Positions 25,706 to 33,658 of a DNA stretch of 64,000 nucleotides are shown here, piece after piece. The notes beneath the pieces were generated by a model, which was not told the DNA's origin, searched no databases, and saw only the letters and a program-made list of their open reading frames with translations. Every line of letters begins with the position of its first letter. Position 1 is the stretch's first letter. The translations under genes and the position numbers were made by a program. This DNA is from an uncultured Ruminococcus sp. GTDB lineage: Bacteria > Bacillota > Clostridia > Oscillospirales > Acutalibacteraceae. The stretch lies in NCBI GenBank assembly GCA_900539465.1, contig UQCF01000004.1, forward strand, positions 87,050 through 151,049. Reading direction: 5' to 3'.

Positions 25706-26878
25706 ATGAATTCACATATTGAGATTAAAGAGAATATTGCATATATTTCTGTTGACGGCAACGTAACGTCTGCAAATGCGAACGAATTTGAAAAAGCGAT
25801 GAACATTGACATTTCTGAGCTTGACGGAATAGTACTTGACGCGGCAGCGCTCGAATATATTTCAAGTGCCGGACTCAGAGTTGTGCTCGCTACGAAAAAA
25901 CGTTGTAAATGCAAGACCTTTAAGGTTATAAATGTAAATAATGATGTCAAAAATATTTTTGACGTTACCGGCTTTTCAGAGATTATGGATGTTAGCCAGG
26001 CGGTCAAGCAAATCAGCATTGACGGATGTCAAAAAATCGGTGCGGGTGCGTGCGGAGAATGTTACAGAATAGATGACGAGACGATTATTAAACTCTATTA
26101 TCCGAGAATAAATCGTGAAGAAATCGAACGAGAAAAGGCTCTTGCCAAAAAAGCGTTTGTTATGGGTGTGCCGACCGCTATATCATATGACATTGTTGAG
26201 TCAAACGGCAGAACAGGCGTTATGTATGAGCTGATAAATTCAAAAACGCTTTGTGAGCTTATACGAAGCAACCCGGAAAAGACGGAGGAGTATGTTGATA
26301 TGTATGTTGATATTTGCAGACATATCGGTTCAATACATACATCAGATCCCGAAATACCATCCTTTAAAGATATAAACCGTGAGGATATTTTAAAGGTTAC
26401 GGACTTAACCGAAGATGAAAAGAATTATCTTTATAGATTTATTGACCTTGTGCCGGACGGTGATGCTTGCATCCACGGGGACCTCAATATTAATAACATA
26501 ATGGTTCAGAACGGAGAATGTTGCCTTATAGACATGGGCGAGTTCAGCACCGGAATTTCTGTGTTTGACGTTTCAAGAATTATTTTTTCAATGCACTATT
26601 CAAACTACGGCGATGAGGGCTTTAACAGCTTTTATAAATTACCTAATGAAACCGTTGGAAAAATATTTGATATGTTTATGTCAAAATATCTTGACGGCAA
26701 TAGTTTAGAAGATGCGGAAAAGAAAGATCCCGAGCTTAAATGGCTTTATCCGCTTGCGTGGTTCAGATGCTGCACAAGTATGCTGCGAAGTGAACGTTGG
26801 CCCGAGGATAAGGTGAAATTTGCCTATAAAATTTTTAAAGAAAAGCTCATTCCGTTTGTTGACGGCTTCAACAAATAA
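25706..26878 (+). CDS. STAS domain fused to APH-like kinase
   Basis: 390 residues from the ATG at 25706; AAAGGAG begins at the preceding stop codon, so an upstream TTG (25679) is rejected. Residues 1-105 are a STAS anti-sigma-antagonist domain with YISSAGLRVVL, where a serine is the usual phosphorylation site. Residues 110-390 resemble aminoglycoside-phosphotransferase-like kinases: GAGACGECYRI (nucleotide loop), IIKLYYP (lysine), IHGDLNINNIM near 256 (catalytic Asp) and LIDMGEF (metal). It is similar to the group filed as TIGR02172. Probably a phospho-regulated kinase in the partner switch with the protein encoded at 22718; substrate unknown. Confidence 0.85.
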   Translation: MNSHIEIKENIAYISVDGNVTSANANEFEKAMNIDISELDGIVLDAAALEYISSAGLRVVLATKKRCKCKTFKVINVNNDVKNIFDVTGFSEIMDVSQAVKQISIDGCQKIGAGACGECYRIDDETIIKLYYPRINREEIEREKALAKKAFVMGVPTAISYDIVESNGRTGVMYELINSKTLCELIRSNPEKTEEYVDMYVDICRHIGSIHTSDPEIPSFKDINREDILKVTDLTEDEKNYLYRFIDLVPDGDACIHGDLNINNIMVQNGECCLIDMGEFSTGISVFDVSRIIFSMHYSNYGDEGFNSFYKLPNETVGKIFDMFMSKYLDGNSLEDAEKKDPELKWLYPLAWFRCCTSMLRSERWPEDKVKFAYKIFKEKLIPFVDGFNK

Positions 26879-26917
26879 GCCATATTTAAAATCGTCTGTT
26901 TTTAATTTTTAAAACTA

Positions 26918-26946
26918 TTGACTTTTTTGCCTTTATGTGATATACT
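26918..26946 (+). promoter_or_regulatory. rplU operon promoter
   Basis: TTGACT (26918-26923), 17-base spacer, TATACT (26941-26946): a strong vegetative promoter. Confidence 0.9.
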
Positions 26947-26952
26947 CTCTCA

Positions 26953-27039
26953 TACCGCGTACTTTGGGCGCCGTGCAAACGGCACAAGTGATTTATCCGC
27001 CTAACAGTAGCGAGTCCATAATAAAGGAAGGTTAGAAGA
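26953..27039 (+). promoter_or_regulatory. L21-type ribosomal leader
   Basis: The roughly 87-base leader contains a hairpin with ACTT (26961) pairing with AAGT (26986) around a GCCGT-gcaa-ACGGC stem, and resembles the L21 leader RNA known from Firmicutes, thought to bind a product of the operon for feedback control. Called from position and fold, not from a covariance search. Confidence 0.6.
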
Positions 27040-27351
27040 ATGTACGCAATCATTGTTACGGGCGGCAAGCAGTATAAGGTTGAGGCAGGCGAAGCTGTTT
27101 TTATCGAGAAGCTTGACGTTGAAGCAGGCGACGAGGTCACATTTGACAAGGTCGCAGCAGTAGGTAAGGACGACGGTATCGTTGTAGGTGCTCCCTATGT
27201 TGAGGGTGCAACAGTTACCGCTAAGGTTGAGAAAAACGGCAAAGCCAAGAAAGTTACCGTATTCACCTACAAATCAAAGAAGAACGAAAAGCGTAAAAAA
27301 GGTCACAGACAGCCCTACACCAAGGTTGAGATCACAGCTATTAACGCTTAA
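27040..27351 (+). CDS. rplU: Ribosomal protein L21
   Basis: 103 residues, standard length. YAIIVTGGKQYKVEAG at the start and GHRQPYTKVEITAI at the end are L21 signatures. It is a 50S subunit protein that contacts 23S rRNA near L20. First gene of rplU-prp-rpmA, the order conserved in Firmicutes; AAGGAAGG lies upstream of the ATG. Confidence 0.98.
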   Translation: MYAIIVTGGKQYKVEAGEAVFIEKLDVEAGDEVTFDKVAAVGKDDGIVVGAPYVEGATVTAKVEKNGKAKKVTVFTYKSKKNEKRKKGHRQPYTKVEITAINA

Positions 27352-27357
27352 GGCTTT

Positions 27358-27663
27358 ATGATAAAAGCCGAGTTTTTTAAAAAAGGCGATTCACTCACCG
27401 GCTTTAAAATAACGGGTCACAGCGGCCTTGCCCGAGAGGGTGAAGATGATATTGTGTGTGCGTCGGTTTCTTCCGCGGCATACATGGCGGCAAACACCAT
27501 AACGGATGTTATAGGCGACAATGCCGAAATTACCGTGAAGAACGGTTATTTAAGCCTCGTGTCAGACGGGCACGGTGAAACGCAAACAATCCTCAAAGGG
27601 CTTGAGCTTCATATTAAGGCTCTTGCGGAGGATTACCCCAAATATATTAAAATCAAGATATGA
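27358..27663 (+). CDS. prp: Prp, cysteine protease that processes L27
   Basis: 101 residues. The catalytic His21 (TGHSGLA) and Cys34 (DIVCASVSS) are spaced as in Prp. The protease removes the N-terminal extension of L27, which is encoded 13 bases downstream and carries the expected extension. Its place between rplU and rpmA is diagnostic. Confidence 0.95.
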   Translation: MIKAEFFKKGDSLTGFKITGHSGLAREGEDDIVCASVSSAAYMAANTITDVIGDNAEITVKNGYLSLVSDGHGETQTILKGLELHIKALAEDYPKYIKIKI

Positions 27664-27676
27664 CGGAGGTGCCAAA

Positions 27677-27961
27677 ATGCTTAAAATAAACATTCAGCTT
27701 TTTGCTCATAAAAAAGGAATGGGTTCAACACGTAACGGACGTGATTCAGAGTCAAAGAGACTCGGCGTTAAGCGTGCAGACGGTCAGTTTGTTCTCGCAG
27801 GCAACATTCTTGTTAAGCAGCGCGGAACACACATCCACCCCGGCAACAATGTCGGCAAAGGTTCTGACGATACCCTCTTTGCTCTTATTGACGGTACCGT
27901 TAAATTTGAGCGTGTCGGCAAAGACCGCAAAAAGGTCAGCGTATACGCTGTTGAGCAGTAA
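27677..27961 (+). CDS. rpmA: Ribosomal protein L27 with Prp-cleaved extension
   Basis: 94 residues from the ATG at 27677, set by GGAGGT 6 bases upstream; a longer in-frame opening from 27575 overlaps prp and is rejected. It begins MLKINIQLFAHKKGMG: the first nine or so residues match the Firmicutes extension that Prp cuts to expose the A-H/S-KKG end that reaches toward the peptidyl transferase centre. The core GSTRNGRDSESKRLGVKR is standard. Confidence 0.97.
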   Translation: MLKINIQLFAHKKGMGSTRNGRDSESKRLGVKRADGQFVLAGNILVKQRGTHIHPGNNVGKGSDDTLFALIDGTVKFERVGKDRKKVSVYAVEQ

Positions 27962-27971
27962 TTCAATAATC

Positions 27972-28002
27972 AAAAGAGTGTCCTCACGGGCACTCTTTTT
28001 TT
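27972..28002 (+). terminator. rpmA terminator, overlapping the end of the convergent gene
   Basis: AAAAGAGTG (27972-27980) pairs with CACTCTTTT (27991-27999), followed by T. The stop codon of the minus-strand DUF4091 gene (27984-27986) lies in its loop. Confidence 0.85.
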
Positions 28003-29627
28003 ATGCTTTCGGATATTGCTTTGTTAATAAATTCACGCAGCCTTATTATTTCATCTTTTTGGCGCGGATATTGTGTAAAAGTGATTTTGCCGAATTTATT
28101 TTCTATCAAAAAAATACATTTATCCCTGCCCAAAAGGCTGCCTAAAAGCTGCAATGCCCGCATATCCTGAAGAGCCTCGTAAAACACGACGCTTCTTATC
28201 GATTCGAGCGCACCGCTTTCTCCGGGATAAACGGAGAATGCGTCGCCGGAGGGGAAGGCTCCGTCGGCATCCGTTACGCAGAACGGGTTTATGCTTCTGA
28301 GAGAAAATCGGGAATTGTAAAAATTATATCCCCACTGAAGAAAGCCCTCTATGCCGAATTTATAAAACTGTAAGCCTATTGCTCTTTCGGCAGAAAGCGG
28401 CGTACCGAAAAAACGGTTACTGAGCTTTTCTCTTTGAGAGCAGCAGTAATATGTCCATGGGTGGGGAAAGCCTTTTTCAATAAAATTTTCAATCTCGTCG
28501 GTGCCGGGAATAGGGTGAGAAACAAGCCCGTTTTTATAATATTCATAGTCCGAAAGCGCGTCAATCACAGGGAAGCCCTCCACAAGCGGAGCAATAATTT
28601 CTTTTGCTTTTTTATATGATGCGGCCTGCTCTTTGTTCGGCTCATCCGAAATATGAAAAAAGGTGCTTTTTTCAATGCCGAGCGAGCGTATAACGGCGAT
28701 AAGCTCCGGCAAAAATACCTTTAAAAATTCTTTGTAGGCAGGCGAGTCTGCCGGAGTTTCCCATCCGAAGATTTTTTTCTGCGTTCCGTCAAGCTCCGCA
28801 ACGATTTTGGGCGCATACTTTGCACCCCATTGAGAAAACAGATGTGATATTTCAAAATATTTTATTCCGTTTTTTCTTGCGATGCCGACCCATTTTTTGA
28901 ATTTGTCAAAGTTAAAATAATATTGACCGTCGCAAATCTTAACATCCGCAAGCTGAACGGTCAGTCGTTCTCCGCCGACGGCAGTGTCAAGCGGAGGAGT
29001 AAACACCGGCGTTAAAAGCATATTTATGCCGGTGTGTACCGCTGTTTTTATAAATTCCTCGGTTAATCTCCAAAATTTTTCGCCGAAAACGGGAGCGTTG
29101 TAGTATTGCGCGATTCCGTCACAGTGAAACCACTGCGTGTATATCAGCGTTTGTGCGGGCAGCACGGCATCGACAACCTTTAAATAAAATGTGTCGGAGG
29201 ATAATTCTTCTCCCTCACGCAAAAATTTTATCGTTATGCCGTATTCGCCGGCGTCAATATTTTCGGGCAGCTCCGCCGTTACCCATAGGGAATAAAAGCA
29301 GTCTCTTTTCACCAAAAGACTGCCGTCTTTTACGGGATAAAGCACATCGGGGAAAAGCCCGGGCTCGGTGCGCTCATAGTATCCGCAGTCGGATTTGTAA
29401 ACGGGTAGCTCCGACGGCACACTGCCGACTTCTCTTATGCTTATGTATTGCGACAGCGGCGATTCCACCGATATTTCGGCTGTGAAGCTATCCTCGCTTT
29501 GGTATGCGATTTGATATGAATAACGCTCGCCTTTTAAAGCCGAAGCGCTGCAAATTTCATCAAGAGCGCAGTTTCCGTCAAGAAATACGCGACTGAGAGA
29601 CGATATCTGCCGGGTTTTGAAATTCAT
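27984..29627 (-). CDS. DUF4091 protein, probable glycoside hydrolase relative
   Basis: 547 residues. An N-terminal beta-rich region (1-150) is followed by a TIM-barrel-like region with IYTQWFHCDGIAQYYN, NMLLTPVFTPPLDT, YFEISHLFSQWGAKYAP and FHISDEPN, and a C-terminal block WGYNFYNS. This matches the DUF4091 family found in gut Firmicutes and Bacteroidota, thought to act on glycans; the acidic residues in ISDEPN may be catalytic. No signal peptide, so it probably acts on imported sugars. It is a single gene convergent with rpmA. Confidence 0.8.
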   Translation of the reverse strand: MNFKTRQISSLSRVFLDGNCALDEICSASALKGERYSYQIAYQSEDSFTAEISVESPLSQYISIREVGSVPSELPVYKSDCGYYERTEPGLFPDVLYPVKDGSLLVKRDCFYSLWVTAELPENIDAGEYGITIKFLREGEELSSDTFYLKVVDAVLPAQTLIYTQWFHCDGIAQYYNAPVFGEKFWRLTEEFIKTAVHTGINMLLTPVFTPPLDTAVGGERLTVQLADVKICDGQYYFNFDKFKKWVGIARKNGIKYFEISHLFSQWGAKYAPKIVAELDGTQKKIFGWETPADSPAYKEFLKVFLPELIAVIRSLGIEKSTFFHISDEPNKEQAASYKKAKEIIAPLVEGFPVIDALSDYEYYKNGLVSHPIPGTDEIENFIEKGFPHPWTYYCCSQREKLSNRFFGTPLSAERAIGLQFYKFGIEGFLQWGYNFYNSRFSLRSINPFCVTDADGAFPSGDAFSVYPGESGALESIRSVVFYEALQDMRALQLLGSLLGRDKCIFLIENKFGKITFTQYPRQKDEIIRLREFINKAISESIKKECP

Positions 29628-29694
29628 TTTATATAACTCCGATTTTTCTTTTATCTTATCACAAATTTTTTAAAAAGCAAATTTCGGCTTTTCT

Positions 29695-29723
29695 CTCCGC
29701 CCGGGTTTGCCGCACGGGCGGAG
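29695..29723. other. GC-rich inverted repeat in a 409-base gap
   Basis: A perfect 9-bp stem (29695-29703 with 29715-29723, CTCCGCCCG/CGGGCGGAG) and 11-base loop. It has no T-run on either side, so it is not a standard terminator. It lies just upstream of the DUF4091 gene on the minus strand and about 200 bases before the rpsO promoter. The rest of 29640-29900 shows no supportable gene. Confidence 0.5.
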
Positions 29724-29903
29724 ATATATTAAGCGGAAGCTTTGCAAAAATGCAGACCGCAGTTTCCCTCGGGCGCAAAAAGCCGCTGCGGCCGAGTTTC
29801 CGCATATCTTTATTTTTAACATCCTCATTGCAGTATATGCCTTTTATTTTTTTTAGCGACTGCTATATTTTTCGTTGTTGCAAGGCAAAATCTAAAAAAA
29901 GAC

Positions 29904-29931
29904 TTTACAAAAATATTTTTTATGATATAAT
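29904..29931 (+). promoter_or_regulatory. rpsO promoter and leader
   Basis: TTTACA (29904-29909), 16-base spacer, TATAAT (29926-29931). It leaves a leader of about 98 bases before rpsO with several short complementary stretches, long enough for S15 autoregulation as in other bacteria, but I could not assign a known leader fold. Confidence 0.75.
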
Positions 29932-30036
29932 AACTGTTGTATGTTCCGCTTCTCGGATCTTGGTTTAAACTGCAAAGCAGTGTTCACCTGCCTTGACCTG
30001 AGATGACGGGCAAATAATTAAAATGAGGTGAAAGTA

Positions 30037-30300
30037 ATGACTAAAGAAGAGAAAACCGCTATTATGCAGGAGTATGCTACTCACGAGGGCGACACAGGCT
30101 CACCCGAGGTTCAGATTGCCGTTCTCACTAAGAGAATCAACGACCTCACCGAGCATCTCAAGGTTCATAAAAAGGACCATCACTCACGCCGCGGCCTTCT
30201 TAAAATGGTTGGTCACAGACGTAATCTTCTTGCATATCTTCAGAAAGTCGATATCGAAAGATACCGTGCTATCATAGCAAAACTCGGCATACGTAAATAA
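30037..30300 (+). CDS. rpsO: Ribosomal protein S15
   Basis: 87 residues from the ATG at 30037, with GAGGTG 6 bases upstream; a GTG at 30028 is part of that site. GDTGSPEVQIAVLTKRI and HHSRRGLLKMVGHRRNLLAYL are S15 signatures. S15 is a primary binder of 16S rRNA in the small subunit. It is followed by its own terminator and then by pnp, the conserved rpsO-pnp order. Confidence 0.98.
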   Translation: MTKEEKTAIMQEYATHEGDTGSPEVQIAVLTKRINDLTEHLKVHKKDHHSRRGLLKMVGHRRNLLAYLQKVDIERYRAIIAKLGIRK

Positions 30301-30309
30301 TGCCGTCGG

Positions 30310-30341
30310 GGCAGGCATACAAAATATGCCTGCCTTTGTTT
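30310..30341 (+). terminator. rpsO terminator
   Basis: A 10-bp stem GGCAGGCATA (30310-30319) with TATGCCTGCC (30325-30334) and a short loop, followed by TTTGTTT. Confidence 0.85.
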
Positions 30342-30364
30342 AATTTGAATCTGTCGCAGGGCAG

Positions 30365-30391
30365 CCTTTTTGAGGCAAATGCTCAAAAAGG
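30365..30391 (+). other. pnp leader hairpin 1
   Basis: CCTTTTTGAG (30365-30374) pairs perfectly with CTCAAAAAGG (30382-30391) across a 7-base loop; no T-run follows. Confidence 0.7.
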
Positions 30392-30397
30392 TCAGGC

Positions 30398-30448
30398 TTT
30401 AGCAGTGAATCGGTGCTTCAAATTTTGAAGTACGGATTTATTGCTAAA
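30398..30448 (+). promoter_or_regulatory. pnp leader hairpin 2, long near-perfect duplex
   Basis: Fourteen continuous pairs (30398-30411 with 30435-30448, two G-U) continue, after one mismatch, into about ten more pairs (30413-30422 with 30424-30433), leaving almost no loop. Such a long duplex 45 bases before the pnp start is a likely RNase III target, comparable in concept to the pnp leader of E. coli. Confidence 0.65.
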
Positions 30449-30492
30449 TCTTGCCCGGCGAAGAAATATATTTTAAAAAGAGGTAAGATTTT

Positions 30493-32712
30493 ATGTTTTT
30501 TAAAGATTTTAAAACCTTTAAAACCACACTTGCAGACCGTCCTCTTGAAGTTGAAGTCGGCAAAATGGCTCAGCTTGCAGGCGGCTCCTGCCTTATCCGT
30601 TACGGTGAAACAGAAGTTCTTTGCACCGCCACCATGGCAGACAAGCCCAGAGAGGGTGTAGACTTCTTCCCGCTTTCGGTTGATTTTGAAGAAAAACTCT
30701 ATTCTGTCGGCAGAATCCCCGGCTCTTTCCAGCGCCGTGAGGGCAGAGCAAGCGAAAAAGCCACTCTCGCTTCAAGAGTTATCGACAGACCCATTCGTCC
30801 GCTTTTCCCCAAGGATATGAGAAACGACGTAGGCGTTGTTGCAACGGTTATGTCTGTTGACCCCGATTGCTCACCCGAAATCACAGCTATGATAGGTGTT
30901 TCGGTTGCACTTTCAATTTCAGAAATTCCGTGGGACGGCCCGATCTCCGGCGTATCGGTCGGTCTTGTTGACGGCAAATTCGTTATCAACCCCACCGAGG
31001 CTCAGAGAGAAGTTTCTCAGATGGCTGTTACCGTTGCTTCAACCAGCGACCTTGTTGCTATGATTGAGGCAGGCGCAAACGAAGTTTCTAACGACGATAT
31101 GTATGACGGCATTATGTATGCCCACAAAGTAAACCAGGAGATCGTTGAGTTCATCAAGGGCATTCAGGCAGAGGTCGGCAAAAAGAAGATTGACTTCCCC
31201 TCAAACGATCCTTCACCCGAGATGTTCGAGGCTGTCAAGGCTTTTGCAATTGACGATGTTAAGGCAGCTCTTGACACAGACGATAAGAGAGTTCGTGACG
31301 AAAGACTCAAGCCCGTTTATGAGGCTGTTCATGCTAAGTTTGACGAGGAATATCCCGACGACATAGCAAAGATAGACGACTGTATGTATAAACTCCAGAA
31401 GTTCGTTGTAAGACGCTGGCTCCTTGACGAGGGCAAGCGTGTTGACGGCAGAGGAATAGACGAGATTCGTCCCCTTAACGCAGAGATTGACCTTCTCAGC
31501 CGCGTTCACGGCTCGGGTATGTTCACAAGAGGTCAGACTCAGGTTCTCACCGTTACAACACTCGGACCTATGAGCGATGTTCAGCTCCTTGACGGTATTG
31601 ACAACGAAACCACAAAGAGATATATCCACCACTACAATTTCCCCTCATACTCTGTCGGCGAAACCAAGCCCAGCAGAGGACCGGGACGCCGCGAAATCGG
31701 TCACGGCGCACTTGCAGAGAGAGCGCTCCTCCCCGTTATTCCGTCGGTTGAAGAGTTCCCGTACTGCATAAGACTTGTATCCGAGGTTCTTTCTTCAAAC
31801 GGTTCTACTTCACAGGGTTCTGTTTGCGGTTCAACCCTTTCACTCATGGCTGCCGGTGTTCCGATTAAAGCTCCCGTAGCAGGTATCTCCTGCGGTCTTG
31901 TAACAGAGGGCGACCGCTTCATGACAATGGTTGATATTCAGGGCGTTGAAGATTTCTTCGGCGATATGGACTTCAAAGTTGCAGGTACCAAAAAGGGTAT
32001 CACGGCAATTCAGATGGACCTCAAGGTTCACGGCCTTACACCCGAAATCATCCGCGAAGCTCTTGATAAGACATATAAGGCTCGTTGCTATATTCTTGAT
32101 GAGATTATGCTCCCCGTTATTGCAGAGCCGCGTAAGGAGCTTTCAAAATATGCACCTAAGATGCTCACAACAAAGATTGATCCCTCAAAGATCGGCGACG
32201 TTATCGGCAAACAGGGCAAGGTTATACAGAAGATTTGCGAAGAGTGCAAATGTAAGGTTGACGTTGAAGAAGACGGCAGCGTATTCATCAGTGCTCTTGA
32301 TATTGAAGATGCAAAGCGTGCGCTCTTTATGGTAGAGACAATAGCTAACGACCCGGAGGTTGGTGCTATTTATAAGGGCGTAGTTACAAGAATTATGGAT
32401 TTCGGCGCATTTGTTGAGATTGCCCCCGGCAAAGAGGGCATGGTTCACATCAGCCACCTTGACGTTAAACATACCGACAAGGTAGAGGATGTTGTTAACG
32501 TAGGCGATGAAGTTATAGTTAAAGTCAGAGAGATAGACGATCAGGGCAGACTTAACCTTTCGCGCAGAGAGGCTCTTATAGAGGTTGAGGGTCTTGTTCC
32601 CGAAAATGAAATATCCGATGCTCCCAGACGTCCTGCAGGCGGACGCGGTCGCGGAGGCGACAGAGGCGGCCGTGGCGGTAACAGAGGCGGCAACAGAGGC
32701 AAAAGAGACTAA
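30493..32712 (+). CDS. pnp: Polynucleotide phosphorylase
   Basis: 739 residues. Two RNase PH domains (about 10-210 and 315-545, with RDGRGIDEIRPL-like VDGRGIDEIRPL and SNGSTSQGSVCGSTL active-site region), a KH domain (KIDPSKIGDVIGKQGKVIQ near 560) and an S1 domain (GVVTRIMDFGAFVEI near 630). It degrades RNA 3' to 5' with phosphate. The tail from about residue 712 is a Gly/Arg-rich repeat (GGRG, GGNRG), probably RNA-binding. AGAGG lies 9 bases before the ATG, behind two leader hairpins. Confidence 0.98.
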   Translation: MFFKDFKTFKTTLADRPLEVEVGKMAQLAGGSCLIRYGETEVLCTATMADKPREGVDFFPLSVDFEEKLYSVGRIPGSFQRREGRASEKATLASRVIDRPIRPLFPKDMRNDVGVVATVMSVDPDCSPEITAMIGVSVALSISEIPWDGPISGVSVGLVDGKFVINPTEAQREVSQMAVTVASTSDLVAMIEAGANEVSNDDMYDGIMYAHKVNQEIVEFIKGIQAEVGKKKIDFPSNDPSPEMFEAVKAFAIDDVKAALDTDDKRVRDERLKPVYEAVHAKFDEEYPDDIAKIDDCMYKLQKFVVRRWLLDEGKRVDGRGIDEIRPLNAEIDLLSRVHGSGMFTRGQTQVLTVTTLGPMSDVQLLDGIDNETTKRYIHHYNFPSYSVGETKPSRGPGRREIGHGALAERALLPVIPSVEEFPYCIRLVSEVLSSNGSTSQGSVCGSTLSLMAAGVPIKAPVAGISCGLVTEGDRFMTMVDIQGVEDFFGDMDFKVAGTKKGITAIQMDLKVHGLTPEIIREALDKTYKARCYILDEIMLPVIAEPRKELSKYAPKMLTTKIDPSKIGDVIGKQGKVIQKICEECKCKVDVEEDGSVFISALDIEDAKRALFMVETIANDPEVGAIYKGVVTRIMDFGAFVEIAPGKEGMVHISHLDVKHTDKVEDVVNVGDEVIVKVREIDDQGRLNLSRREALIEVEGLVPENEISDAPRRPAGGRGRGGDRGGRGGNRGGNRGKRD

Positions 32713-32721
32713 AAAAAATCA

Positions 32722-32752
32722 GGGGCGTTGATTAGTCAGCGCCCCATTTTTT
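32722..32752 (+). terminator. pnp terminator
   Basis: GGGGCGTTGA (32722-32731) pairs with TCAGCGCCCC (32736-32745), followed by ATTTTTT. Confidence 0.9.
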
Positions 32753-32767
32753 AAAGGAAGTTTTGTT

Positions 32768-32950
32768 ATGAAAACTGCAACAAACTGCGAAGAGTGTGCA
32801 AACTTTGTCTATGATGAAGAGGACGATTGCTACTGCTGCGACGTAAATCTTGATGAGGATGAAATGGCAAAATTTATCGGCGGCACTTTTTATGACTGCC
32901 CGTATTTTGACCCGTATGACGAGTATAAAATAGTCAGAAAGCAAAACTGA
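32768..32950 (+). CDS. Small Cys-rich acidic protein (DUF6472-like)
   Basis: 60 residues with five cysteines (CEEC, then CYCC, then DCPYF) and many acidic residues; the end is YDEYKIVRKQN. It resembles a small family common in Clostridia (filed, I believe, as DUF6472), with a likely metal site of unknown role. AAAGGAAG lies 8 bases before the ATG. It comes after the pnp terminator and is followed after 19 bases by the acetyltransferase gene. Confidence 0.8.
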   Translation: MKTATNCEECANFVYDEEDDCYCCDVNLDEDEMAKFIGGTFYDCPYFDPYDEYKIVRKQN

Positions 32951-32969
32951 TTTTCGGGGGTTCTTCGTT

Positions 32970-33614
32970 ATGAAAAATCTTATTATCATCGGCGCGGGCG
33001 GATTTGGCAGAGAGACTGCATGGCTTGTTGAGAGAATAAACGCCGTTTCACCGCAGTGGAATTTATTGGGCTTTGCGGATGACAATGCAAATGCACTGCC
33101 CGAGTCGGTTGACGGATATAAAATTCTCGGCGGCTGTGATGCAATCAAAAATTATCCCGACGCTTTTGCCGTGTGCTGCATTGCAAACACGCGCATAAGA
33201 AAAATGATTATTGATAAAGTTTCTGCTCTCGGCAACAAATTTGCCACGCTTATAGACCCTGCCGCGATATGCTCGGGCAAGGTCGCAATAGGCGAGGGAA
33301 CAGTGATTTGCGCCGGTGCCGTGCTGACCGTTGATATAAAAATAGGCAGGCACTGCATAATTGATGTCAACAGCACGGTGGGGCACGATGCGGTGCTCGA
33401 AGATTTTGTTACGCTTTATCCGTCCGTAAACGTATCGGGCAACACCTTGCTTAAAGAGGGAGTGCAGGCAGGCACAGGCTCGCAAATTTTGCAGGGGCTG
33501 ACGGTGGGCGAGGGCACATTTGTCGGCGCCGGAGCCGTTGTTATAAAAGATTTGCCCGGCGGCTGTACCGTGGTAGGCGTACCTGCAAGAGCGGTTAAAA
33601 AGTATGAGGGCTGA
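32970..33614 (+). CDS. NeuD/PglD-like sugar O- or N-acetyltransferase
   Basis: 214 residues. The N-terminal Rossmann-like part (IIIGAGGFGRETAWLVE) binds the sugar nucleotide and a C-terminal left-handed beta-helix of hexapeptide repeats (IGEGTVICAGAVLTVDIKIG, GAGAVVIKDLPGG, VVGVPAR) binds acetyl-CoA. The central GHDAV contains the likely catalytic histidine. Family members acetylate sialic acid or amino-sugar nucleotides for surface glycans. The nearby LicD, PfkB and sugar transferase genes fit envelope glycan work, but no sialic acid genes are in the window. Confidence 0.85.
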   Translation: MKNLIIIGAGGFGRETAWLVERINAVSPQWNLLGFADDNANALPESVDGYKILGGCDAIKNYPDAFAVCCIANTRIRKMIIDKVSALGNKFATLIDPAAICSGKVAIGEGTVICAGAVLTVDIKIGRHCIIDVNSTVGHDAVLEDFVTLYPSVNVSGNTLLKEGVQAGTGSQILQGLTVGEGTFVGAGAVVIKDLPGGCTVVGVPARAVKKYEG

Positions 33615-33658
33615 ATTTTATAACAAAAGCACTTAAAAAGCAGAGGATATAAAAATAA

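Noticed and set aside
25180..26019. 279-codon minus-strand open frame
   Set aside because: Antisense to the HD and STAS-kinase genes, both with conserved motifs.
27575..27676. Longer N-terminus for L27
   Set aside because: Overlaps prp; GGAGGT and the MLKINIQLFA extension fix the start at 27677.
29750..29968. 72-codon open frame upstream of rpsO
   Set aside because: Runs through the rpsO promoter, no ribosome site, unlikely composition.
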